Shown here: positions 9,251 through 19,617 of the stretch, in pieces
Layout: every line of letters begins with the position of its first letter
How positions within the stretch are numbered: position 1 is the stretch's first letter
NCBI GenBank assembly: GCA_000320545.1
Contig: ADNK01000504.1
Location: forward strand, 1-20,081
DNA length: 20,081 bases
Direction of reading: 5' to 3'
DNA from: Bigelowiella natans CCMP2755
Taxonomy: Eukaryota > Cercozoa > Chlorarachniophyceae
Notes under the pieces: generated by a model
Database searches by the model: none
What the model was told of the DNA's origin: nothing
What the model saw: only the letters and a program-made list of their open reading frames with translations
Made by a program: the position numbers and the translations under genes

Positions 9251-9271
9251 ATTCGCGAAAGCTTCGCGAAT
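9251..9271. repeat. Second hairpin, ATTCGCGAA arms
   Basis: Perfect 9-bp arms ATTCGCGAA (9251-9259) and TTCGCGAAT (9263-9271) around a 3-nt centre, only 6 bp beyond the previous hairpin. Confidence 0.85.
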
Positions 9272-10862
9272 GATTACGCAGTGCACGATTTAATAAAAAT
9301 ATAATCTTTAATAAAAATAAACACAACTCTTCAAAAGGAAGCAAACGTGCCTTTCCCCCCCCCTGCCTACTTGTGCACGTAGCGCCTCGGCCTGTGAACA
9401 CCTTACGCGCAACAACCTTTGGCACGTTGCCCTTTGACTTCAGTGCCAATTGATCTCTCTTCGTCGGGCTTGTGCGTGTTGGAGGCTTGTCAGCGAGTCC
9501 CCCTGTGCACCTCCAGTCCTGGTGACACACCCTCCATCCTCCATTGTCGCTGTCGCTCTGCTCAGGTTCTTTTGCTTTGGAGTTGAACGAATCGTCACTG
9601 CCAATTGTCACTGCCAGACCAGCTGGCCAGATTGACCAGGTCAGTGAGCGTTGACAAGAGAGCACAATGCGACGAACCTTGTGAGCACTTTCTGGCTTTC
9701 ACAGAAGTTCATGCATGTGCAGAACATCGTGTGGTTTGTCGTGACAGTCACAGTGCTGGAGTGCCAGAGTGGCTGCGACGCTGCACAAAGCAAGACGTTG
9801 CATTGTGGACCGAACACGATGAACTCAGCTTTGCGCCTGCTGCCACGTCCTTGCTTGCATGTGCCACCTGCTGCTTGCTCGCTGCGACAACCGCTCGCGC
9901 CCCCTGTGCAATCTCAACGTGGACACAGGCACGCACGCAACACACAGCTCCGTCAAACCTGCAACGAATCGCCAGAACGTGCACTTGGAGGCTTTTGCGC
10001 GCGACCAAGCGCGTTTTGTGATGTGATGGACATTGGATTTGCTCGCATTTCTTTGAAATTTTTCGTGCATGTCACACTTGCTAGCTTGCTAGCTTGGTCA
10101 AACACACGCGCAAAAGCATTCAAAGTGTGGCAGAGAACAAACGCGCAGCGTGCATCCTCCACACAACGGGTGTGAATTTTCACACTTTGCGCGCTCACTG
10201 AGGCCTTGAAAATGGACATTTCTAGATTTGGGTCAACGTTTCGGTCATTTTTTGAGGTTTGGCCATCGGACAAGTTCTGATGACTTTTCTTTGACCAACT
10301 GCAACTGCCTGCTGCTTCAAAGCGCGTCGCAAAGCGGTGCACTGTTCACAACCCCGTCGTTGCCGGGTTTGACGGAGCTGTGACAGCCAGCGCAGCGCAC
10401 GTTGTTGGCAAACAAACGTGCAACTCACCACGAAATGAAGGCTCAAATGAAGTTGCTGCTCATGCGCTGCTGGTGCGCACTGTGCACAGCACGCGCACCC
10501 ACGCAGCTCAGCTAGGCATGCCAGCATGGCTAGATGCACGTTGAGCTCATCATCACTGCTAGACTGGCAAATCACTTGTCACATCACTGGATCAATGTCC
10601 CAGTTTCCACATTGCCGCACGACGCATCGCTTGAGATCTCACTGGCTAGCTGGTGGTTGTTCAGTCTGTGGGTGTGCAACCGCAACATGCATTGCTAGAT
10701 TGCTAGATTGTGCAACATGCTCAACGCGCAAAACAGTCTCAACATTGATGAAAATGTTGACAAGTCTGGAAGTTTAATAGCTTGTACGTCTAGCAAACAG
10801 CGTGCATGAAAATCCAGCTAGTGCTATGCAACTGTTCTCATCTGTAAACATCCCCTCGCGCT

Positions 10863-11018
10863 ATGCACAAACACAATCTCGTGTGCCCATCTGATGTGCC
10901 CTACATGGATGAAGTTCGTGAGGAAACTCGGTGCCTCATTGAAAAACTAAAATGTGTTGTTGAACTACCTCGCAATCATAATGAGTGGGACCATCGTTCA
11001 CGAGGCACTCGTTGCTGA
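10863..11018 (+). CDS. Doubtful short ORF (51 aa)
   Basis: Not recognised. The frame opens with ATG at 10863 and ends in TGA, encoding a charged peptide with segments such as PYMDEVREETRCLIEKLK and NHNEWDHRSRGTRC. The amino-acid mix is protein-like, but the frame is short, has no known motif and no clear splice partners. It lies 3' to 3' against the SPRING1 homologue (stop at 11107-11109) at the edge of the GC-rich island. It could be an exon, an element remnant or chance. Confidence 0.18.
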   Translation: MHKHNLVCPSDVPYMDEVREETRCLIEKLKCVVELPRNHNEWDHRSRGTRC

Positions 11019-11106
11019 GAAATTATCGTGATATATGTGGAAGCGATTTACTTCTTACATTCTTCATGCACAGAAGCGTATGAGTGATAAGATAATATGT
11101 TTTCAC

Positions 11107-13924
11107 TTACTTCGATGTCGAGAAGGATGGAGCGGACGGATTCTTGGCTGATTTACACCCGCTGTTGCCGCAACTAAAATGATTCCTCATCACCTAGAAT
11201 GAAATGTATCTGTATTAGATAAAAATGTTATACAATATAACCGTCGCCATTAGAAGGACCTCGCAAGAATTTATTTGCGCGAAGAAGTCTTCGTGGCATG
11301 TCATCCCTTCATTAGCGCACGTTGATGCACAATCGGATCTGCAAGTGTCATTGTCATAGTTGTGCAAACATATCATAAACCACTTCTTCAAAGTTTTTCG
11401 GGACGGAGGCAGATATGTGTGCACATTTTACTCATAGTCTCTCATTGTGCTATCTTGTCTTGTTATCATAAACCCATTTACATTACTCTACCACTTCATC
11501 TTCACAACTAAGTGTGATTGTCATCATCATCATCATCATCACCATCACCATTCATCATTCAGCGGCAGCAGCAGCAGCTGCAGCTCATGGATGAAATACC
11601 CAGGAGCAGACTTCTTGATTGTTGGGTTGAGAAGGGCCGATGACAATTGTGGCTCATTCTCTCCATCCCAAAAGCAGTGAATAAATTTATGTCTGCGATA
11701 GAAGTGGTGAAATAAGTACAATGGGTGGCAGGAGGCATACGGATTTTATGGTGCTATGACGATGAAAATTATCTAACGTTTCGGATTCTGTATCTCACCT
11801 ATACTTGTTCCCGTGAACTAGCATCTTCGAGGTCACTCGACAACGAGCAGCACACTAAAGGATCAAAACATACAAATTACAACACGGGACGACTGGCAGA
11901 ATCCATGATCATTATAAAATGAGTCAAAGTGCTGTATAGTCTCTATAATTTTATCGCGTATCGTACAGTTCTATGGAACAACGAGCGCATGTACTGTTGT
12001 GTATCCAATATGAGTGCCGTCGTAAGAACCACAGTATTATCATCACATGATGTAAGTACTCGCTCACTACATGCACGTTCGTCAACCACCTTATTAAAAA
12101 TGGCAAATGCTTCAGCGTCACTTTGGCCAAACCCAATCTTGTCTTCATTCAATTCATTAAGGAGGAGGAGGCTGCTACGGTTGCTCCCTTGTGAGCTATG
12201 ATTCGTTCGCGTTTCGGTGACAATATTAGCCTCTCGTTGTTCATTTTTACTATTTTCAGTTCTAATAGCCACCTGCTTATGTTCTCTACTGCAACAACTT
12301 ACGCAGTACCTAGAAAGATAGTAGTAGAAGACTAATATAATTCTTCATTTCATATGAAGTACATTTATGCATAAAAGTGAAAGATATATGCTTGGAGCAA
12401 ATCATTTGATCATATTACTCGTAAGACTCGCAACATTGGAGCTCCTCATGGCACGTGCCACAGCTAATATTCCTAAGTAATTTTGGAGATATATTTTAGT
12501 CACATACGAGCAATCAGTCAGAACCACCAAATGCATGATGACCGGAATCCAAACTATTCAAGAGAATGATTTTCATTCACGTGCAACAATCCCAAAAACA
12601 GAAGGATCCTTAACACACATACTTAAAATCAAGGCATTACAACTACTTTGTGGTATCATCATCATCATCTGCAGAAGCACTGACAGATCCCTTGCAACAG
12701 CCATCAGCCTTCACGTCTTTGCGGAGGCACACAGCCCCAAAACTATCAGCTACCAACTGTTTACCTATATGATGACGACACAAGCGATAATAATAACAAA
12801 ATGAACACGAAAAAGTGACAGCGATGGTGTCTTTGCATATGAAGTCCCAAAGCATGTATAAGTAGCGCTTCAAGTGTGCAACAACCAACCTTGCTTTGTG
12901 TGCAGGCAACGGGTGGTGGTGTTGCTGCTGGCCCCACTCTTTCCCCGAAACATTCTGAATTCAGTCGCCTGGAACCCACCTTCCTCAGGTGTGTTCGAAG
13001 TCATGGATGATTTGGTTCCCACGATATCCTTCTGGATTTGTGGAAATGGAATGAGCTTGACATAATGATCTCCGTGACGTAAAAGATAAAACATTGCGAA
13101 TTATTTTTTGTGATTGGAATCGACTTAAAAATGTGGCTAAGTATCCATCCATTGGGTTTAATTTTATATTATGTGGATATAAGCATCCATTGACAAATAA
13201 TATGTTTTTATCGGCCTCATCCAAACTAGCTTGCTAGATCATCCTTCACTGACTCACCCTTGCCATATGTTCTGCCTCCTCGCCTGAACTAAATCGAAGG
13301 GAGATATGAAGAGATACCAAGCTAGCAAACACCAGGAGAACTGTGCCAAAAATAAGGAGCCTGCGCTTTCCAATCCCTCCCCTCATGCATAAGATCATCA
13401 TTTTTCTAACGGAGGAAGAGGGGGTAGCAGTGCTACTGTTAACCATCTTGCTCGAAGTACTGCGTACAAACCGACGAACGAGATCTGGTCTCCTCATCTG
13501 AGTGTAGGCCAAAATATTTCAGAGGAAATAAACCATATGCTTTCATCCCAAAATGCTTTCATCCAGAGAATATGGCCTTGATCAGGATTAACAGCATAAG
13601 ATTTCGTTTAAATTACTGAAGTACATACCCCTTTGAGCACGTGTTTTAAGCCGCCGAAAACCCTTCTGATAACGCCTTTATTATTGATTCCAGTGGTAGG
13701 AGCGGAAGACGACGAATGCGCAGGTGGAGGAGGATGATATTTCTTGGTTAGCAGAAGCATAATGCTATCTGTAACCAGCACTTGTTTGGCATAGTCCTGG
13801 CCGTGATGAGTTCTAATTATGCTTTTTCAGTACGAGGAAGCATCCAGCCTTGCTTGCTTCTAAACTTCTACGGGTAGAAGCCGATCACCTCAAGGGTCTC
13901 TGCTAGCGTCGTTGATGACGACAT
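11107..13924 (-). CDS. SPRING1 (C12orf49/DUF2054) homologue, 11 exons, about 392 aa
   Basis: In animals this single-pass Golgi membrane protein supports SREBP activation through S1P/SCAP. Exons (complement): 13889-13924, 13629-13796, 13258-13497, 12980-13031, 12886-12954, 12647-12764, 12419-12472, 12090-12309, 11799-11854, 11260-11338, 11107-11193; all phases match (1179 nt, stop TAA). A basic cytosolic segment precedes one membrane helix (about 115-135: LLIFGTVLLVFASLV and onward), giving type II topology. The luminal part carries the family cysteine pattern: ACTQSKVGKQLVADSFGAVC (182-201), DGCC (209-212), CGTC and QCC (232-242), ESYEYCVSCC (243-252), then CAARC (320-324) followed by HGNKYR. 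Where the animal protein ends soon after, this one continues with six more Cys (341, 345, 352, 363, 372, 377). The core is firm. The two 5' exons are less so: ATG at 13497 could be the start, giving 324 aa. Confidence 0.87.
11519..11553. repeat. (CAT)n microsatellite in SPRING1 intron
   Basis: An imperfect CAT/CAC run inside the longest intron of the SPRING1 homologue (11339-11798), followed by a short CAG run near 11563-11578. Confidence 0.85.
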
Positions 13925-14450
13925 GGTAGCTGTTCATCATTCATCGAGGGTTGGGAAAGCGGTGGGTGACAACTGGATGATGATTTTTCTCAAAAATTAA
14001 AAAAAGGTCAACAGCGTTATTGTCGTACCCCTGTGAATGCCATTCGTTTTCTGCTTGGGATGAAAGAACACTTGTATCAAAGACAGGTCCTTTGTTGTGG
14101 TACGGCATGACACTTTGGATGTCGTTGTAGTAGATTCTCGAAGAAGATGCAAACACACAAATACACAAATTATCTCGATTTGGAAAGAAGATTATCTACT
14201 AGATTTTATAAGGTTTGCTAGTTTGGAAAGGGGGAGGGGGCAGAAGGCCAATATTTAGCTAGGAATCTCAGAGCTGCTGAACATTTTTCTCGGTGGCTAT
14301 TCTTGGTGGGTAGGGTTGGGATTGTTTTCCGTTGGTCTGTTGAAATAGGTCGAATCGATTTTAATCCATTTATTTGAATAGGTGGTGGCAAAGCAAAGCT
14401 GGCTGGGGAGTGATTAGTCATCTTTGAATATTGGCATCAAATTTCCAAAC
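13925..14450. promoter_or_regulatory. Divergent intergenic region between SPRING1 and ELMO-like genes
   Basis: About 526 bp separates the two proposed start codons, so it should hold two 5' UTRs and promoters. The minus strand has a protein-like open stretch at about 14168-13941 (including SSQAENEWHSQG) that could be a further upstream exon of the SPRING1 gene; no phase-compatible joining was found. No TATA box is evident. Confidence 0.4.
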
Positions 14451-15344
14451 ATGACATCGGTGAATCTGTATTACCTCGATGAGAAGCAGGGAGATCCAAA
14501 GGAGTTCACCTTCCCTTCTAACGATGATATCGAAAAAGTTATAGTAAACGCCTGTAGCCTCTTCAATGATCAAATAGATCCCATGGTTGCAGTCCTACAG
14601 CCAGAGGTATGTCAAACATATTGCCATGTATCTTTCAATGTAAGTTAGATTTGTCGCTGTTGTCGTAGTCACCGTTGATGTTGTTTAAAATGACTCTTCC
14701 GTACTACTACTGCAGTCGCACAAGCCCCATAGCTTCGTCATCCATCCCTCCGAGGTGAGGAAGGGGGAAAAAGTATATCTTCGAGATGCTGGCAAGGTTG
14801 CTGAGGAGATAATTGACCATATCACGGAACTTATGTACGGGGACAACGCCCTCAAACTCAAAAGCAAGGTTTCTTCATTTGAAGCCATCACCCTCTTCTG
14901 TAAGTTGTCTTGTTTCTTTGTTAAATCTTTCATTTCTTTTTGTTACTACAGATATTTCGTTTGAAAGAGCTCCTGAAATTAGACATATTTGCGGAGGAAT
15001 TCATTGAACGAGATGGTACGAAAAGAAACAGCAAGAAAATATAGATTATTACATGCCATCAATGATTGTGGGTGATGCAGCGAGAAGACATTTTTTCTCG
15101 TGAGAGATGATCTAAGTTACATACGTATAATTTTTGCACCATATACGTTTGTCCACAGGAATGTCTGTCCTCGTCAACATCGTGACCAAGAATCAAGAGG
15201 CCAACACCGCATCCTATGGTCTACAAGCGCTCTCTAAAACCATGGTTCTTTGTCGTCGTCCTTCTCCATCTTAATAAAGATTAGTATCACAGTGACAGCG
15301 ATGTATGATAGTTTGTAGTTATTTCCAAAATTCGCGCCTTAATA

Positions 15345-15387
<43 letters not shown>

Positions 15388-16303
15388 TTGTGATTAGATT
15401 TTCTTAAGTGGCCTGGAATATGTCGCGTCTCGACCAGAAGTGATTGAAAAGCTTACGCTGCTCACTTATCACCCAGTAATGATGTCGTAAATAATGTGCT
15501 AGTAGATGCAGATGATCATGCTGCACGTTCAATCTGATGGTAGTAAGGTGGAGTTGTTTCCCGCCAGCAACTAGAAGAAGCGCTAGTACCATCCGCCACC
15601 TGATATCTTATTGTTGTTGTAGTACCTCAGTAATGTGTGAAAATATCTTTCAATGGTCTCCTCCTCCTCCTTCTCGTTTTCATTCCCTTAATTAGCGTAT
15701 AAACTTGTGCCGAGAAGCCATGGGGCTGATGCTCGTCGTGTGCAAGATCCACCAAGACGGCTTTGGGTTGATTGATTCTGCAGTGAGAAAGGTAGGTATG
15801 TAGATGGGAGGAGGAAACAAGTATGAGGTTGATAATTATATTATTATGCTGCTCGATATGTTGAATCGATTTAAACAACAGTGAGGTTGATTTCTTGTGG
15901 AATGATTTATCGGTCTCATGTGATGTCATATGAGCAAATTAGAGAACTCACTTTCTATCATCATCACCATCATCGTTGGTCGATCGATTGGCTGGCAGGT
16001 GGATGCTACGAAGTCTATGGAACTCAAAGAGCATCATCCACCTTACTCCCAAATTATAAAGTAGAAACACAGATTCATACTACTACACTACTACTACCAC
16101 TACTACTATAAATGCAGCTTGCTTGTAATGAAGAGACTTCCTTCTTCAACAAACCCTCCAGTTGTCAGTGATTTGTGGGTGAAAGAGTGATTGGTTATAC
16201 TACTACTACTACTAGTAGTAGTAGTAGTACTACTACTACTAGTAGTACTACTACCAGTTCTTCATCTATTATAAGGGATGATGATAGATGATGGTGATGG
16301 TGA

Positions 16304-16338
<35 letters not shown>

Positions 16339-17899
16339 AACAGCAATCCTTCTTGAGAAAGACTTTGTGAGAAGACGAAAACAGAAATATTCCAGAAAAT
16401 CAATTTAGTTATGAGGAGGAGGAGGAGGAGGAGGAGGAGGAGGACCTAGACGAATCACCTACTAGTTTTTCGTCAATACTATTGTTGTCGTGCTGACACT
16501 ATATCGTATCGTCTATTTGTGCTGTGTTTGTGTGTCTCTCTCAAGGCACGTTGAAAATGATGATTTGGACTTGAAGAACAACAGTTTGGCCCTTCTCACT
16601 GTCATCATAGAAAAGGTTGTTTGGTGCTTTCTGCTGCTGCTGCTGCTGCCATACATGCATACATACATACATACATACATACACACATATGTGGTACCCG
16701 CATTCTTGTTCAACTTGTTCCCTTGTCCCCGACATAGTACAAAAGTAGAGGTAGGGAAATGGAGGAGGAGGAGAGACACAGAGAGTCAAATTTCAACTAC
16801 TTTTATAGTGGTTCAGCAGTTTAATATGATTTTTACTTGATCATCCCTTTGCAGGGCTACAACAAATGAGACAAGGGTTGAGCTGTTGCATAGGTACGCC
16901 ATTCTTCTTCTTCTTCTTCTTCTTCTTCTTCTTCTTCCTTTTCTGCTTTTGTTATTATTACTGCAACACCATTAAGCTGCTATTATTGAGGACGAATGAT
17001 GACATTTGTTTCCACATAAACCGAGCAGCTGGGGCTTCCAAGGACTTCTTGGAGCAGTATCTTCTCAAATGAACAGGTTATCGTCGTGAGAATAGTTGTA
17101 GGAAGGAGAGAAGAAGTAGCACAGCTATTAAAACAATAATCTAATAAACGAAGAAGAAAACGACAAAGAATGAAAAAAATTCTGAAAGAGAGAACAGAGA
17201 AAAAGCAAAAGTAGTAATTGAGAAGGATCTTGTCGCATCATCATCATTATCATCATCATCATCATCATCGTCATCATCGTCATCGGTAGTTCCAAAAACA
17301 ACTACTCTACTCTATTGATTGATCCACGGTGGATCATCGGATTAAGTAATTGATCACGTCCATCATCCATAATTTCATCATCAGAGTTCATCAAGCAGAA
17401 TTTCAAATGCTAGCAACTGGTCTCATGACGATGACGAACGATTTGGTGAGAATCAAATCATGAGTTGTTGTTGGATAGTGTGATCTGAGATTATTATAGC
17501 ACTAATGATAGTAATGATAATAATAAAAGAGCTACTGATAGTCATATAGTAAATGCTCATCATCTAGAAATACAGCTGCTTCTTATCGCAACGGCCCTCC
17601 TACCTATCTTCTTCCCTCCCCCCCTCTAGGGACTTGACCGAAACTATCTGAAAGTGCGCAAGTTACATTATCTCAAAGACAAGGTGGTAGCTCTTCCTTG
17701 ATACTATTCATGTTAAGTCACACACCTCCTCCTCCCACTCCCCCTTGTCCTCCATTTGGGGGAAAGAATTCTGCCTTCGTGTGCTGGCACTTCTTCTTCT
17801 TCTTCTTATTACGACGAGTATCTTCTTATAATATATCTTTGACAACACTGCACAGACGGACGCTGAAATGGCAGATCTAAGCGAATGGTACTACTACTT

Positions 17900-17935
<36 letters not shown>

Positions 17936-18042
17936 CTGCTGCTACTTCACAATCAGTGCTGGTTTAGATATTGAGAGACAGAAAGATAGAAAGAGAGGGA
18001 GAGACAGAGAGGGGGTGGGGGAAGAGACGGAGAAAAAGAAAG

Positions 18043-18090
<48 letters not shown>

Positions 18091-19617
18091 ATTTACTTTC
18101 TCTTTCAATGGCGAATGCCGGATTGAGTGATTATCATCATCATTATCTTCTTTTCTACTGCTTATCCTCCTGCTTCCTCCTTACAATTTGTTCTCATCAT
18201 TCTTTCAGTTATTAGTTAACTAATTACTTGTTGTTTCCACATCGTATAATAGGCTGGAGTCATATAGGGAGCATTTGGATTTTGTCGATGTATGTACAAG
18301 CGCACAACAACAACAACAACAACAACAGAAAGTTTGGTGGTGGATCTGATAATGAATTAATGATTTAATGAAAATCAATGAATAATGGAGAACGACGTGT
18401 ATCATTGTGTGTACTACCAGGAATTATTTTCTAACTTAAAACTCTTTCGCGCTGGAATGAGGAAGCTGGTGGAGCGAGGTTATGATGACGACGACGACGA
18501 CGATTGCGAATTATTGATAGTAACTAGATATGTGCCCACCATTTAGAACCAACGGATAAATTGATGATGATGATGATAATGATGATGATGATCCATATTA
18601 TTATTATTCCTACTACTGCTACTACTACTACTACTTCTTCTTCTTACTGCTACTACTTACATCTTCCAGGAGTGCCGATAAACGTGGGGTTGACTAGTAG
18701 CCGTCACAATCGTTACAAATTCGACATTCATCAGCTCGTTGATCTCTCCACCACCAGGGATAATTTCAAGGAAGACATGCAAAAGTAGTAGTAGTAGTAG
18801 TAGTAGTAGTGGGAGTATCGGCAGACAGTATCTGCAACTACGACCTAGTGCCAGTTATTAGTGCAACCTACTCACTTAATTATGAGAGGAATGAATGACG
18901 ATGGTGAGAGGCATTATCATGATTATCATCATCGTCATCATCGTCTTTATGATGATACTGTCGTGCTTGGTTTCTCACCAGATTCTTAGTGTGGATGAAG
19001 CAGCATAGTCGCCAGCATGCACTGGTAACCAACAGAATCATAATGATGATGATGATTATTATTATTAGTAGTAGTAGTAAAAGAATGCTTTCTCATCATA
19101 TAGAAAGATGGTGGTGAGATGATTGATGATACTGCAAAACTGATTAATCATCATTTTGTCAAGACATCTATGATTATTTGCAACAACCGATACATCAGTA
19201 CATCCAAAGCGAAAAAAAGGGACTCTCAAAAAAGATAATGCAAAATCAGAATTTGGAGATGAAGCTTGAGGTGATAAGGAAATGTGTAGGATAATAAAAA
19301 GGATGACATTAACGACAATAATAACAGAGATGTGATGATGATGATGATGATGATGATGATAGCGACGTACTAGCATCATTACTATCACATATCCCATTAA
19401 TCTAATGTGATATCACCTGCAATCGTCCCCCCCTCGTCAATCAATGAATGATCTCACAGAAACTAGAGGCCGAGCTGAAGGGGAAAATCACTGAATACGA
19501 TGCTCAAGAAGCCAAGGTCATTAACAATATCATACTTTTCAAAAGCAACAACTTACTTGCTCTTATGTAAATATAGTTGGCCCCTCTGCGGCAGAAGTTC
19601 CAAGGGATTGTAAAAAG
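14451..19617 (+). CDS. ELMO/FHOD-type armadillo protein, at least 19 exons, 3'-partial
   Basis: Related proteins link Rho/Rac signalling to actin. Exons: 14451-14606, 14716-14868, 14952-15015, 15159-15244, 15398-15475, 15696-15791, 15999-16060, 16546-16615, 16871-16893, 16991-17056, 17385-17445, 17630-17683, 17856-17887, 18253-18289, 18421-18478, 18670-18784, 18982-19024, 19460-19516, 19577-19617; about 450 aa, then on past the window. Residues 1-90 resemble the ubiquitin-like N-terminus of ELMO (VRKGEKVYLRDAGKVAEEII). The armadillo region follows, with LKELLKLDIFAEEFIERDGM, LSGLEYVASRPEVIEKL, NLCREAMGLMLVVCKI and NDDLDLKNNSLALLTVIIEK, matching the ELMO ARM and FHOD GBD/FH3 pattern. A probable coiled coil is KLEAELKGKITEYDAQEAK (419-437). 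The diagnostic ELMO-PH or FH1/FH2 part is outside the window, so ELMO versus formin is undecided. Exon 9 is uncertain: a better acceptor at 16854 would add ATTNE but breaks phase. Introns carry many microsatellites. Confidence 0.75.
15346..15381. repeat. (TG)n microsatellite in intron
   Basis: About 17 TG units immediately upstream of the 3' splice site (exon begins 15398). The run sits where a polypyrimidine tract is expected. Confidence 0.9.
16198..16256. repeat. Self-complementary TAC/TAG array
   Basis: Blocks of (TAC/ACT)n alternate with (TAG/AGT)n three or more times, so every block is the reverse complement of its neighbour. ACTACTACTACT immediately followed by AGTAGTAGTAGT gives a perfect 24-bp palindrome. 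It lies within intron 16061-16545. Confidence 0.9.
16287..16443. repeat. (GAT)n/(GGT)n and (GAG)n runs in intron
   Basis: GAT/GGT units cover about 16287-16337 and a GAG/GGA run covers about 16413-16443, in the same intron as the TAC/TAG array. Confidence 0.85.
16630..16685. repeat. (CTG)n and (CATA)n microsatellites in intron
   Basis: Five to six CTG units, then about seven imperfect CATA units, within intron 16616-16870. Confidence 0.85.
16904..16937. repeat. (CTT)n microsatellite in intron
   Basis: About eleven CTT units just after the donor GTACGC that follows exon 16871-16893. Confidence 0.9.
17236..17285. repeat. (CAT)n microsatellite in intron
   Basis: CAT/CGT units in intron 17057-17384. 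Confidence 0.85.
17889..17935. repeat. (CTA)n microsatellite at a 5' splice site
   Basis: About 15 TAC/CTA units begin within the donor GTACTACTAC of the intron after exon 17856-17887. Confidence 0.9.
18043..18086. repeat. (CT)n microsatellite in intron
   Basis: About 20 CT units preceded by a purine-rich GA/AAAG stretch (about 17970-18040) on the same strand. The two can pair, purine against pyrimidine, as a potential hairpin or triplex. Confidence 0.9.
18302..18330. repeat. (CAA)n microsatellite in intron
   Basis: About nine CAA units in intron 18290-18420. Confidence 0.85.
18561..18650. repeat. (GAT)n then (CTA)/(CTT)n runs in intron
   Basis: GAT units at about 18561-18592, then CTA and CTT units to about 18645. 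They lie just upstream of the 3' splice site at 18669. Confidence 0.85.
18785..18809. repeat. (GTA)n microsatellite at a 5' splice site
   Basis: The intron after exon 18670-18784 starts directly with eight GTA units, so several equivalent GT donors lie in a row, three bases apart. Confidence 0.9.
19331..19361. repeat. (GAT)n microsatellite in intron
   Basis: About ten GAT units in intron 19025-19459. Confidence 0.9.

Larger units (their letters stand above)
8881..10850. other. GC/CpG-rich island without a recognisable gene
   Basis: This 2-kb block differs by eye from the rest of the window: it is richer in G+C and CpG (many GCGC, CGCG and ACGC words), almost free of trinucleotide microsatellites, and rich in GCAC/GTGC words. 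Several overlapping open frames of 80-206 codons exist on both strands, as expected of GC-rich DNA. They overlap each other, contain no motif I know and are not called as genes. Strong hairpins occur at 9187-9271. Candidates are a decayed mobile element, a CpG-type regulatory island or foreign DNA; I found no clear terminal repeats or target-site duplication. Confidence 0.5.

Noticed and set aside
9045-9665. 206-codon open frame on the minus strand
   Set aside because: It crosses the hairpin cluster, lies in GC-rich DNA where long open frames are expected, overlaps other open frames and shows no domain. I could not connect it to splice partners.
9605-10575. Several overlapping open frames of 80-174 codons on both strands
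   Set aside because: They overlap each other on opposite strands, are Cys/Ala/Arg-rich as expected from CpG-rich DNA, and show no motif.
12761-12979. Minus-strand frame with a hydrophobic tail (FFVFILLLLSLVSS) resembling a membrane segment
   Set aside because: This is a readthrough of SPRING1 exon 3 into its pyrimidine-rich intron. The spliced frame with GKQLVADSFGAVC is clearly the correct one.
13629-13796. A plus-strand reading of the same DNA
   Set aside because: It also gives a short protein-like peptide, but the minus-strand exon is longer and joins in phase 0 to exons on both sides of the SPRING1 model.
217-18650. CRISPR-like or satellite arrays
   Set aside because: All tandem repeats seen are 1-4 bp microsatellites without spacers. 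The three 13-bp palindromes are too few and too unevenly spaced for an array.
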